NCBI GenBank assembly: GCA_949752735.1
Contig: OX457037.1
Coordinates: forward strand, 70,970,329 to 71,034,328
Reading direction: 5' to 3'
DNA: 64,000 nucleotides
DNA from: Lumbricus terrestris
Lineage: Eukaryota > Annelida > Clitellata > Crassiclitellata > Lumbricidae
The notes beneath the pieces are model-generated. The model was given only the letters and a program-made list of their open reading frames with translations, had not been told where the DNA came from and did not search any database. Shown here piece by piece: positions 10,044-19,447 of this stretch (position 1 is the stretch's first letter; every line of letters starts with the position of its first letter). The position numbers and the translations under genes were made by a program.

Positions 10044-11659
10044 TGTAGAAAGGCGACCATGTTGCATTCGGCTGATAGGCCTGTTGCCCGATTCATCGAT
10101 TTTTGAGTTTCTGTGCGCAAGGAAGTAAGAAATGTCGCCATCTTGGTCGTGAAAGGTTGAAGTATTTGTCTGTTTTTGAGTTTGTGTTCGCAAGAAAGTT
10201 AGAAATAACGCCATCTTGAGATTGGAAGGTTGAGGTATTCGTCGGTTTTTGAGTTCGTGTGTGCAAGAATGTTAGAAATATCGCCATCTTGGGATTGGAA
10301 GGTTGAGGTATTCGTCGGTTTTTGAGTTCGTGTGTGCAAGAATGTTAGAAATATCGCCATCTTGGGATTGGAAGGTTGAGGTATTCGTCGGTTTTTGAGT
10401 TCGTGTGTGCAAGAATGTTAGAAATATCGCCATCTTGGAATTGGAAGGTTGAAGTATTCGTTGGTTTCTAAGGTTGTATGTGCAAGAATGTTAGAAATAT
10501 CGCCATCTTGGGATTGGAATGTAGAGGTATTCGTCGGTTTTTGAGTTCGTGTGTGCAAGAATGATAGAAATATAGCCATCTTGGGATTGGAAAGTTGAGG
10601 TATTCGTCGGTTTTTGAGTTCGTGTGTGCAAGAAAGTTAGAAATATCTCCATCTTGGAATTGGAAGGTTGAAGTATTCGTTGGTTTCTAAGGTTGTATGT
10701 GCAAGGAAATAAGAAATATTACCATCTTGGTATTGGAAGGTTGAAGTATTCGTTGGTTTCTAAGATTGTGTGTTCAAGGAAATAAGAAATGACAAGATAT
10801 TGGGAGTGGAAGGCTGAGCGTTTCTTCGGTTTTTGGGTTTGTACTTGCTTGAAATGTAAGAAATATAGAAGAAATATATATGAAAATGGCGCTTGTCTGC
10901 TATAGTTTGCTTAGTATTGTAAGAAATTCTGAATAATTGTCATAATTTAGTATAATTTAATTGTATTTATTGCTGTTATATGTATAATTTCGAATAAAAT
11001 AGCGAATATTGGGAATATTTTTGGTAAATATGTATGAATTATCTTCTTCTGAGTGGTTCATGTTAAGGATTAAGCAGTTGCTAGATGCTTAAATTTTATA
11101 CATGTATGCCAAACTTGTGTGTGGAGTGAAGGCGTGGAGGTTTGGAGGGTGGGGTGGCGTGTGTGTAGGATTTCTCACCTTCTGATTAGTGGCTCACTAG
11201 GTTTCAAGCTTTCTGATTGGGCAGTTCTTGTGTGTAAAATGCATATTTGTGGGTGGGGAGGGGTGAAATGGCGGGTTGGAGGGTGAGGTTGAATGCTGTG
11301 GAGGATGAGAGATGCCACGCCTATGGAATATAGCCTACTGTTTGCGCCATCTCTAAGTTTCTCGCTTTCGCGCTGTTCAGCTCTAGTGTGTAAAATGAAT
11401 ATTTGTGGGTGGGGAGGGGTGGAATGGAGGATTGGATGGTGAGGTTGAATGCTGTTGCGGGTGAGAGATAATATATTTAGAGTTTCTAGTCTCCTGTTTG
11501 CTGCCTCTCTAAGTTTCTCGCTTCCATAATGTTTATCTTTAGTGTGTAAAATGAATATTTGTGATTGGGGAGGGGTGGAATGGAGGGTTTGAGGATGAGG
11601 TTGAAGGTTGTGAATGGCGAGTATGTGGAGTTTCTTGTTTGTTTGTGTGTGTATGTATG

Positions 11660-11691
<32 letters not shown>

Positions 11692-12617
11692 GAGGTGTGT
11701 GTGTGTGTGTGTGTGTGTGAGTGTGTGTGGACGTGTGTGTGTGTGGGTGGGTGTGGGTGTGGGGATGTGTGTGTGTGTGTGTGTGTGGATGTGGGTGTGG
11801 GTGTGGGTGTGGGGGTGTGTGTGTGTGTGTGTGTGGGTGTGGGTGTGGATGTGGGTGTGTGTGTGTGTGTGTGTGTGTGAGTGTATGCGTATGGACAGAA
11901 ATGGACAACGTTGGACAGAATCTGGTGAGTCATCGGACACGATTGGGCAAGTCTGTGGATAGTGTCAGCAGCTGTTCGCCTCTGGCATGCAGCCGACCGC
12001 CGCATGAGTCAGCTTAGGCGTGTGTTGTGGTGAGTCGTAGCGAGAGAGGGAGAAGGAGGAGCGGGAGAGGGATGAGGAGAGGGAGGAGGAGGAGGAGGAG
12101 GTGGAGGAGAGGGAGAAGGAGGAGGAGGAGGAGGAGGAGGAGGAGGTGGAAGAGAGGGAGAAGGAGGAGGAGATGGTGTGGTGCTGGTCATGTAGTGCTA
12201 AATAGGGGTCAGTAATTAATAATAATAGCTAACTAATTAATAATAATATATAAATAATTACTAATATTATCTAATTATATGAGATAATGGAGCATTGTAG
12301 TGCTATTTAGGGTTAGTAGGGCCTTTGATGCGCTAATTGGAGTTAGATAATAGCTAACTAATTACTAATAATAGCTAACTAGCTAGTAATAATCGCTAAT
12401 TATATGAGTTGTCGGTGCCTTTGTAGTGCTATTTAGGGTTATGAGCGCCTTTGTTGTGCTAATTAGGGCTAGATAATCACTAATATTAGCTAATTACTAA
12501 TAATATCTAACTAATTAGTATAATTGATAAAATTATAATCTAATTAATCTAATTAATGTAATCTAATTGATCTAATTAAGATAATTGGTCTAATTAATAT
12601 AATTGACCTAATTAAGA
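8751..12617. repeat. Right arm of the palindrome
   Basis: Inverted copy of 4831-8695. Mirror landmarks: CpG-rich core about 8790-8900, (TG)n about 9983-10042, 73-bp minisatellite about 10095-10830 with one more unit than the left, (TG)n-rich minisatellite about 11640-11890, (GGA)n about 12027-12180, AT-rich terminal zone to 12617. Base differences from the left arm are few outside the tandem repeats. No gene is called. Confidence 0.85.
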
Positions 12618-12648
12618 TGACCTTGACCTTTGACCTTGACCTTGACCT
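12618..12648 (-). promoter_or_regulatory. Five AGGTCA half-sites, right palindrome end
   Basis: Exact inverted counterpart of the array at 4800-4830, so both ends of the element point the same nuclear-receptor-like half-site cluster outward to inward. Binding is inferred from the motif only. Confidence 0.45.
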
Positions 12649-12726
12649 TGTACTTTGGCCCATTTATTCGTACCCATACCCTGCAAAAAATGGCTGTAGA
12701 ACTCTCACTCTAACACTACTATCATA

Positions 12727-13199
12727 TTCTTAGGGAATTTAAACTGGTTATATATTCGTTTTATATGTTCCACAAGAGAATCTACGAATATCTGAGCGAC
12801 ATCGTCGTCTTCGTTTTCAGCCGTAAACACCACCAGATCTTGAGAATAAACGTCATCGTCGAAGCATTTTATGTGATAACAAAACGAGCTAAGAGTATGT
12901 TTCTGGTATTTATTGGTGAAAGACGTGCTAGGATCGGGTTGACATGTATCGATCGGTTTAATGAAAAATTCGAAATCCGCATATACGATAAAAGGCACTC
13001 TCATAGATTTAAAATAATTTTTAAAACTTAGCATGGTTCCTGGTTCGGGCAATTCTGTTCGTTGTGCTTCATGCTGCGAACAGTACTCAACATGTTTGGC
13101 GAGCGCTTCTAATGTTCTATAACCTATCAAACATCTTTTGCAATGATGCATCGACCTATGGTTTGTTTCAGTTCGGAGCGCTAACAACTTATCAAGTTC
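12727..13199 (-). pseudogene. PolB-1, exonuclease N-part
   Basis: Coding segment on the 5' side of the palindrome. It encodes a Cys/His cluster (CKRCLIGYRTLEALAKH), the first exonuclease motif in VYADFEFFIKP, then FCYHIKCFDDDVYSQDLVVF and the helix up to the insertion point. Across the ATCATA duplication it continues into the island at 4625-4727. At about 13190 it is joined to the upstream block only through a one-base frame change. The same FCYHIKCF stretch is the source of the misplaced copy at 2345-2502. Confidence 0.85.
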
Positions 13200-13922
13200 T
13201 TTATCCAGCAGTAATGCTTCTTTTCTCCGTCGGAAATAAGCAATAGATCTACACAGGTATCGCTTTCATGCTTCGATAAATATAATGGGTATACAACCTT
13301 TTCATAGTTGAATACGCTAACGCTTATGTTATTACGGCGCTCAAACTTATTTATAATATTAGCATCAGCAGCAACCGGGAATTCGATACCACTCCAATCG
13401 AGTTTCTTAGATTGTTCATTTAGATCTCTCGTGATGCTTTGCGGGTTGCCGTCCGTTGGATTTAGCGCCCTGGTAATCGACCACTTGAAACATTCCACAT
13501 CATCATTTTTCATGTTAACAATAGCCTTTTTATTCGCTAAATACTCGGGAAGCGGAATATAAGAACTGCCTTTTAATGGTTTATATACCACTGTATCGAT
13601 ATCCAACTTCATAACGGCTTTAAACCTCCAATTACTGCCTCGCATCTGAAAACTCGCCATGCTCTTCTTAATTTTATCCACTGCGTTGCTATATATTTCG
13701 CTCACATCGGTTGCGTCTAAAATGATATCAGTCTTTGATTTAAAATTAGGTTCAGTTATTACTACTTCGCCGAATTTCATATCTACCTTCTCCATTACGC
13801 ACATAAGATTGAGTTGAACTTTTACACCTCGATTTTTCGCTAGCAGACTGACTACTTGTGGTCTTGAGGCATTGAGAAAAGATGTTGCGTCGATCCCACT
13901 AGTTCCATCGATCGTGTATCGC
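13181..13922 (-). pseudogene. PolB-1, conserved N-terminal domain
   Basis: The minus-strand frame is open from about 13920 to a stop at 13181. It opens with FTKRYTIDGTSGIDATSFL, then GSNWRF, KGSSYIPLPEYLANKKAI, FKWSITRALNP and IKNL, in the order seen in the N-terminal domain of SAP-PolB proteins of Polinton-like elements. The frame change at about 13190 and another at about 13922 disconnect it from its neighbours. Each break is a single-base indel, so the copy is young or the breaks are partly assembly errors. Confidence 0.78.
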
Positions 13923-14231
13923 TTAGTAAATCCTTGAATAGCCGTCGCGGTCTCTCGAAGTTCGAACTTTTTTTAAATTAATTTTACTAAAGATACTCGA
14001 AACCCTCGACTTCAACGATTCTAATTTATCGTTAACGGCCTCTTTTGTTTGTGGAGGCACGTAGTTAATCAGCCAGTCTGAAAAAGAATTAATTTCAGAC
14101 CTAACTTTATTTTTCACCGACGAAGCCTTCTTTTTCAACGATTCTATAGCAATATTAAACCATTTCTTTGGAGGGGGCTTACTCGGTGCGAGGATTGGAG
14201 CTTTAATATCCGGAACATGCGCGTTCAGCAA
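13923..14231 (-). pseudogene. PolB-1, proline/lysine-rich linker
   Basis: A 102-residue frame with APSKPPPKKWFN near its start and lysine-rich amphipathic helices (SLKKKASSVKNK, DWLINYVPP, LKSRVSSIFSK). In related elements this basic linker joins the SAP motif to the polymerase N-domain. Here it is cut from both by one-base frame changes at about 14230 and 13925. A role in DNA or membrane contact is inference only. Confidence 0.6.
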
Positions 14232-14236
14232 ATTAT

Positions 14237-14401
14237 TTATATTTCCGTAGCTCCTCTGAATACAACATTGACATTGTTTGCTTCTTCAGCAGCCTGGATG
14301 GTCCCAATCAATTCCGCTATTCGCAGTCTTGAGTATCCTTTAAGACCTCTTTGTCTAGCGATATTTTGTAATTCAATAACGGTTTTCTTCGAGTATTTCA
14401 T
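14237..14401 (-). CDS. PolB-1, N-terminal SAP motif
   Basis: Starts MKYSKKTVIELQNIARQRGL, a SAP-type DNA-binding helix-extended-helix (ELQNIARQRGLKGYSRLRIAEL) that opens the polymerase protein in this lineage. I chose the methionine at 14399-14401 rather than the one 18 bases upstream because ATATAAAATG overlaps it, as at the three other genes. The frame ends after about 54 residues at 14237, where a one-base change hides the continuation. Confidence 0.65.
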   Translation of the reverse strand: MKYSKKTVIELQNIARQRGLKGYSRLRIAELIGTIQAAEEANNVNVVFRGATEI

Positions 14402-14411
14402 TTTATATTGA
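14399..14411 (-). promoter_or_regulatory. ATATAAAATG start-codon motif, PolB-1
   Basis: The minus strand reads CAATATAAAATGAAA across the start. This is the fourth occurrence of the shared start-codon string in the element. Confidence 0.5.
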
Positions 14412-14751
14412 AGTGACACGTCTTTAAGCTGTTGCGAGAAAATATTTTCGCTTATTTTATATACACGAGAAAAAACTTTTTAAACGCCTGTTGTTAAGCG
14501 CCACTCAATACATACGCTCTCGTCGCCTTATGAAACTTTTTAAACGCTCGTTGCAGTAGAGCGCCACTCAATACACCGTATAGGTTCGTGAACACCATGC
14601 GCGAAGCGGTTATTGTCGAGGAAAGTTACAAACCGATGGGCGTCGCTTCAGCGGGGCAACTCGAGGCAAATGCCCTTGCTATGATGATGGCCGTAATTTT
14701 GTATGGTTGCTGTAGGTTTAAGACTTCAGGTAAAGTTGGTGCCTGGTTAAA
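14412..14751. other. 5' flank of PolB-1, possible element end
   Basis: Non-coding. Holds a diverged direct repeat, ACTTTTTAAACGC followed by AGCGCCACTCAATACA, at about 14474-14510 and 14526-14575. Polinton ends usually lie shortly upstream of the first gene, but I could not find an AG terminus with a partner in this window, because the other end is outside it. Confidence 0.35.
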
Positions 14752-14970
14752 TGTGTATTATTCAAGCAAGTATATGGTTCAAAGTGCATTATTTAAGCAA
14801 GTATATGGTTAAATATGCATTATTTAAGCAAGTATATGGTTAAATATGCATTATTTAAGCAGGTATATGGTTAAAATACATTATTTAAGCAAGTATATGG
14901 TTCAAGGTGCATTATTTAAGCAAGTATATGGTTCAAAGTGCATTATTTAAGCAAGTATATGGTCAAAATG
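14752..14970. repeat. 31-bp tandem repeat, about seven copies
   Basis: Units of about 31 bp with the core TTATTTAAGCAAGTATATGG and variable flanks (TTCAAAGTGCA or TTAAATATGCA). Copies differ by a few bases. Two spacer variants alternate in blocks, which suggests local duplication of pairs. Confidence 0.85.
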
Positions 14971-15135
14971 TTCCAAACGCCGCAAAACACTACTACTAGG
15001 AAAAGCTAACAGCTTATACAATACTGACCCCTTGCTCCAAGACTATTTTTAGTGCAAGTTAATATTAATACTTAATTAATACTTAATTAATTAATTAGAA
15101 CATAACTGAAAGTAATAGGGATAAACATACAATGC

Positions 15136-15170
<35 letters not shown>
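15136..15170. repeat. (TAA)n microsatellite
   Basis: Pure (TAA)n upstream of the first LINE 3' end. A further short ATAATAATAATAA directly precedes the LINE sequence at about 15216-15228, so the copy is bordered by TAA repeats on both sides. Confidence 0.9.
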
Positions 15171-15171
<1 letters not shown>

Positions 15172-15226
15172 CCTACAGCGTTCTGTCTGTTGTTTATTGA
15201 ATTAAACGAAGATACATAATAATAAT

Positions 15227-15614
15227 AATAACCGAACCGAAAAAGCACCAAATACTCAACCCTTCCGACCACCCACGATTTCGTCCCCGTCGCCATCGAA
15301 TCATTGGGCCCCATCAATCGGACAGGTCGTGAATTCTTGATGGAGTTGGGGTGTCGCATGACCGCCGTCTCAGGGGACCCTCGAGAGACTTTGCACTTAT
15401 TTCAACGTTTGTCTATTTGCACCCAAAGATTTAATGCCATAGCCTTCAGGGGCACATTTGCACAACACACCAGGGTAGAGGACGACTGATCTCACTAATA
15501 TGCATTTAATTTAGTTTTAGTTGTGGAAAACAATTAGCACATTGTGACTGTGTTTGTCAGGCGTTTGCACATCTGCACATTTGTTTGCACAGTTTGAAAC
15601 GGAAATAAATGTTG

Positions 15615-15615
<1 letters not shown>
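15227..15615 (+). mobile_element. LINE copy A: 3' end of an RLE-type non-LTR retrotransposon
   Basis: 5'-truncated. Encodes the last 88 or so residues of a LINE polyprotein (FVPVAIESLGPINRTGREFL, then TAVSGDPRETLHLFQRLS and FNAIAFRGTFAQ) with a stop at 15487-15489, followed by a 3' UTR that runs into (TAA)n through GAAATAAATGTTGTA. The same C-terminus recurs in copies B, C, C2 and D. The start given by any methionine is irrelevant because this is an internal fragment. Confidence 0.8.
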
Positions 15616-15684
<69 letters not shown>

Positions 15685-15704
15685 TAATATAAAATAATAA
15701 TAAT

Positions 15705-15782
<78 letters not shown>

Positions 15783-15875
15783 GAATATGAATAGGGCCGT
15801 TCCAGACTGTGATTTTATATTAGGCGGTAGTGAAGTCCCTGAGGGATCCTGTATACCTCGGGGCAAAAAAAAGTA

Positions 15876-15929
<54 letters not shown>
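15616..15929. repeat. (TAA)n tracts with an embedded 95-bp retroelement tail
   Basis: (TAA)n at 15616-15780 and 15876-15929 enclosing a short unique piece (15781-15875) that ends GGGGCAAAAAAAAGTAG before the second tract. The embedded piece is probably the last bases of another retroelement that also ended in TAA repeats. Confidence 0.75.
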
Positions 15930-15931
<2 letters not shown>

Positions 15932-16495
15932 GGTTTCAGATTAACACGCTAGCGACTGGCTACATTGTCTGCGGCCTCAGGCTCAGTGATGAAGCCATCA
16001 GAGTGGCGGTTGGCCTTCGTCTGGGAGCCAACATTTGCCAACCACACGATTGCGTTTGTGGCTCGCTGGTCACTGCTAGAGGCACGCACGGCTTTTCATG
16101 TACTTTGGGATTTGGTCGCGTGGCCCGACACGCAGCAATCAACGATTTGATTCATCGCAGCCTGATTAAAGCCGGATTTCCAGCGATTAAGGAGCCACGG
16201 GACATGCTGCGCTCAGATGGCAGAAGACCTGACTCTTATACCGTGGAAAGCAGGCCGAAGACTCGTATGGGACGTGACTGTGGTTGACACTCTAGCGCCA
16301 TCATATTTGCAGGCAACGGTTGTCACAGCTGGAGCAGCAGCAGAAATTGCGGACATCAGGAAGAATAAAAAATACCAGTCCCTTTCAGTCACACATGACT
16401 TCGTTCCATTGGCCATTGAAACTCTAGGTCCTGTCAACTTAAGAGGCATCGAATTCATCACAGATTTGGGTCGTCACTTGCCAAACTCACGAATA
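15930..16495 (+). pseudogene. LINE copy B: CCHC and restriction-like endonuclease region
   Basis: Encodes the segment C-terminal to the reverse transcriptase: LSDEAIRVAVGLRLGANICQ, then a Cys/His cluster (CVCGSLVTARGTHGFSC, C-x-C-x8-H-x4-C), SLIKAGFPAIKEP, the RPD motif of the restriction-like endonuclease, and LIPWKAGRRLVWDVTVVDTL. A frame change lies right at the RPD motif (about 16215-16240). The order CCHC then RPD is that of RLE-encoding LINEs (R2/R4/Dong group). The 3' end is missing: it is cut at about 16495 next to the PolB-2 fragment. Confidence 0.78.
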
Positions 16496-16508
16496 TTTAT
16501 AATCGGTT

Positions 16509-16833
16509 TTAGGATCTCGTGTAAATATGGTCACTGTTGCTGTGTTTAAAACTCAGACCTGGACTTGAAAAATAATGCAGAGGATCTAACCGATAAAAAT
16601 TCGAACACATCTTACAAAATTCTTCGAACACGTCGGGTAGAAGCGCTACATCAGTTTCCAAGTACAGGTCATGATATTCTCTCATCAAATGCATGTCAAA
16701 TTTTGTCCAGATGTCTCGAGCATGCGCATAGTCGTCGTCGCTATGTTCGTCGGTGAGTCGACTGAAGAACTGTTCCTGATGGGGCAAGCATGTCTCGTAC
16801 ATTCTTTCTGCGCAATCCATATATTCATTTGGA
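16509..16833 (-). pseudogene. PolB-2, TPR-region fragment
   Basis: Minus-strand frame encoding EYMDCAERMYETCLPHQEQF, DDDYAHARDIWTKFDMHLMR, YHDLYLETDVALLPDVFEEF and the segment ending SSPGLSF. It corresponds to the TPR part of a protein-primed PolB and is the continuation of the frame that stops at 19448, from which it was separated by the hAT insertion. It ends abruptly at about 16548; palm motifs A to C are absent, so the 3' half of the gene is lost. It is clearly a different lineage from PolB-1. Confidence 0.85.
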
Positions 16834-17186
16834 CAGTGGCGTAACAATAGGGTAGACTGGGTAGACAAAGTCTATGGGCCCCCGAGTGTAGAGGCCCCAG
16901 AGGGGCCCCCGAGTTTGCAAGACTCCGAAAAAATATGTTAAATAGAACCCGTCAAGTTCCGTCAACCCGACACGACGCGACGAGTCGGAGACGCCCAGCT
17001 CCAGCAGTGCACAGCACAAATGTTTAATTAGTGATAACCTAAGAATGGTGATAACTTTCCGGTCCCGGAAATGACGTCATTGTGTAACGCCCGCCCTAGC
17101 CGCTAGAGGGGCAGGAGCTCGTGCAATTGTGGCCTCACTTACTTGCTCACTTCCAACACCCCCTGCTAGCGCTGCGGCGTACTGCC

Positions 17187-17634
17187 GGTGTAAAGGTTTC
17201 AGGTTACCCCCTCCTAAACATTACCCCCTGCAAACGGTAAATTGCATCAATCATCGCATTTATTGCACTAAAAATATCAAAAAATTCATCCCGCTTCTTT
17301 TTTGGTCTGAAGATTTTCATCCGTCATCCCACTTCGTGGTTTGTTATCAATATTTTCATCTGTAACTAAACTACTATTCGCCGCTGAAGTTTACGTGGAG
17401 AAAATGGCTTCGAGGCTATTATTTTTTTCGGTTCAAAATATTGATAGCAAACCACGAAGTGGGATGACGGATGAAAATCTTCAGACCAAAACAAGAAGCG
17501 GGATGATTTTTCTAATTTTTTAGTGCAATAAATGCGATGATTGATGCAAATCTAGTTTTTTGGGGGTAATCTGAAACCGGTTTCAAGTTACCGGGGGTAA
17601 TGTTTAGGAGGGGGTAATTTGAAACCTTTACACC
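17187..17634. mobile_element. 448-bp foldback MITE inside the hAT element
   Basis: Begins GGTGTAAAGGTTTCAGGTTA and ends with its near complement. CCCCCTCCTAAACATTACCC follows inside both ends. The interior is also mirrored (for example AATCATCGCATTTATTGCAC against its complement near 17520), giving arms of roughly 185 bp around a loop of about 70 bp. I see no clear target duplication. A relative of the end sequence is present at 21831-21935. Superfamily not assigned. Confidence 0.75.
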
Positions 17635-18109
17635 CGGGCGACAGGAACAAGCACTCGGGGACTTCAGGTCTGGGTGACAGGGAGGGACGTCTGCGCTCTG
17701 TAAATTCACGGATACCAGGGCCGGAACTACATATCTCCGTGGCTGTTGGTCGACTGGCAACAGCACCCTCGCGTCGGTGCTCGTCTGGGTTCATGCCCCT
17801 TTCGGCAGATTCGGGTGGAAGGGGACCGAACTCCATGGGATCTAGTGGTGGGGGTCTCGACTTATTTAGCCGGCACTCTTCTCGCTGCTTTACCCACGCT
17901 GATAGCTGGGCCAAGGCTTGACTCGTCCTACGCTCTGATTCCTTTCGTTTCATTATCAAGTGCTGTAACCAATCGGTCTGACGCTCTATAAATTTCTCAG
18001 TCCTGCTAACTGACCGCCCTCCTCCTGAATCGTCTGATTCCTCCAGGGCGTCCCCACTTAAAGAGGTTACACGTGACATGGGGCTATTCTTCTTTATCCT
18101 TAGTTTCAA
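17635..18109 (-). CDS. Unidentified charged protein fragment inside hAT
   Basis: About 158 residues, starting at 18109 and running into the MITE at 17634, where the natural end is lost. It has a helical charged stretch (FIERQTDWLQHLIMKRKESE, then QALAQLSAWVKQREECR) followed by a proline/arginine-rich part. The layout resembles the N-terminus of some retroelement gag proteins, but no diagnostic motif is present and I do not recognise the family. It may be the 5' part of a passenger retroelement carried in the hAT element. Confidence 0.3.
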
Positions 18110-19380
18110 TTCACTCAGACAATCACCTTTGTTGATTATATATGTAACACCTTATTTATTTATGTGACAAGTACTTAACTAACATATAATCAGCAGTGAC
18201 CTGCACAAATACAGTCTTTTCTACCATCTCTATCAGTTCACCTAGACATTTCTAGTGCTGACAATATCACGAACTGTTACTGCACAATTTACATCAACCC
18301 TATCCTACAGTTTGATTCCTACATTCGAGTCGTCTACCGACTATGTTTCCGTTTAGCAACCACTACAGCAGAACTCGGTAGTACTCTTAATTAATTATAA
18401 ACGCTTCAGTTACTTAACTTCAGTACTTCATGCTAATTTACTACACTACGACAATCCTTTCAATTCGCCGCTATTTATAGTAACTATCTTTAATATATAT
18501 TCAGTTCCGCAACACAAATGCCAGTTTAATTTGCCGATCTACGTTAAATCAATATTATCTATTTTAGCACGTGGTAGCCATCTTAAACATGCAGTCGGCT
18601 AGGTTACAGATTCAGCACGTTTTACGCTAATTTTGTGTACTTCCCTGGAATTTAGGCTAGTCTGCTTCCTTCAAAGTTTTCCTTCCACCGGAGACAATGA
18701 CCGTTTCTTGCCGTCGTTTAATTTTTATTTGGTGGCGTTTCTGATAATTTATATGCTTAAAAATCTTAGTTTTAGAGCAAATTTCGACTAAAAATGGTTG
18801 CCTCGACCTCCGCAGGTCTCACCAGTTCAACATCTTCACGGCAACTGACGCTCTCTGTCCCAGCAGCCAATCAGAAACGGCCTCTTACCGCCGTTTTAGG
18901 TCACGCGCCGCTCCTGGCCTATCAGCGGCGCCCGCGCTTTCGCCACGTCATCCAAAAGGTCACATGTCATTCTGGCGCATTGTCTACAGCCTCGCTCTGG
19001 CGCAGCATAGAATTAGTTAAAACCGTTATGCGCAATATAGATAAAAGTAAGTAAGATTTGTAGCGTTTCCACAAACGCTACACTTGCATTTGCATGGTGT
19101 TGACATGATTTTAGACAAATTTGCAAACATTAAGGCAAGGAAAAAAGACTTCTGAGTTTTGACTGAATGACTTCACACTATAGCAAAGGACTTCAAGCAA
19201 ACCTTACATAGGCGGCGGGCCGTTAAGGCCAGCTTAGCCTACTTAACTTCAGTCGCACATGTCATAATTGTCATTTCAGTCTTGTTAGGAACTTACAGTT
19301 TACTGTTATTTGTACTTGTATCTTGTTCATATACATCAGCATTTCAGTAAATTAATAAGTAATAATACATTTCAATAAGT
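18110..19380. other. hAT interior without recognised gene
   Basis: AT-rich unique DNA with a short hairpin at about 19060-19083 (TGTAGCG and CGCTACA around GTTTCCACAAA) and one 86-codon frame at 18794-19054 (serine-rich then basic) that matches nothing I know. I considered an LTR for 18146-19083 but found no partner copy. Confidence 0.35.
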
Positions 19381-19447
19381 ACCGTAGGGAGAGGGCCCCG
19401 CCTTCATATTTTGTCTAGGGGCCCCAGAGTTCCTAGTTACGCCACTG

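Larger units (their letters stand above)
4728..12720. mobile_element. 8-kb palindromic element with Polinton-type ends
   Basis: A 7,993-bp insertion consisting almost only of two inverted arms of about 3.97 kb around an approximately 55-bp spacer near 8696-8750. It begins AGTAGTGTTAGAG and ends with the exact complement. It is flanked by ATCATA on both sides (4722-4727 and 12721-12726), inside the PolB-1 gene, whose coding sequence continues across one copy of that 6-mer. 5'-AG ends with a 6-bp duplication are the hallmark of Polinton/Maverick integration. No protein-coding gene is visible: the arms hold an AT-rich terminal zone, (CCT)n, (CA)n, a 73-bp minisatellite and a GC-rich core. It is best read as a non-autonomous foldback element mobilised by Polinton integrase. 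The superfamily is inferred from the ends only. Confidence 0.85.
16834..19447. mobile_element. hAT element inserted in PolB-2
   Basis: A 2,614-bp insertion with inverted ends CAGTGGCGTAAC (left) and its complement (right), and an 8-bp duplication CATTTGGA (16826-16833) / CATATGGA (19448-19455) with one mismatch. CAGTG ends and 8-bp duplication fit the hAT superfamily. Removing it brings the PolB-2 TPR frame back into register. Just inside each end is a run of GGGCCCC. No hAT transposase is visible. The interior contains a 448-bp foldback MITE, an unidentified frame and AT-rich unique DNA. The mismatch in the duplication indicates an older insertion than the palindrome. Confidence 0.85.

Noticed and set aside
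15534..15866. Isoleucine-rich membrane-like protein
   Set aside because: Read-through of (TAA)n.
18146..19083. Possible LTR (TGTAACACC...GCTACA)
   Set aside because: No second copy, no primer-binding site or polypurine tract, and the ends do not form a TG...CA pair with convincing inverted tips.
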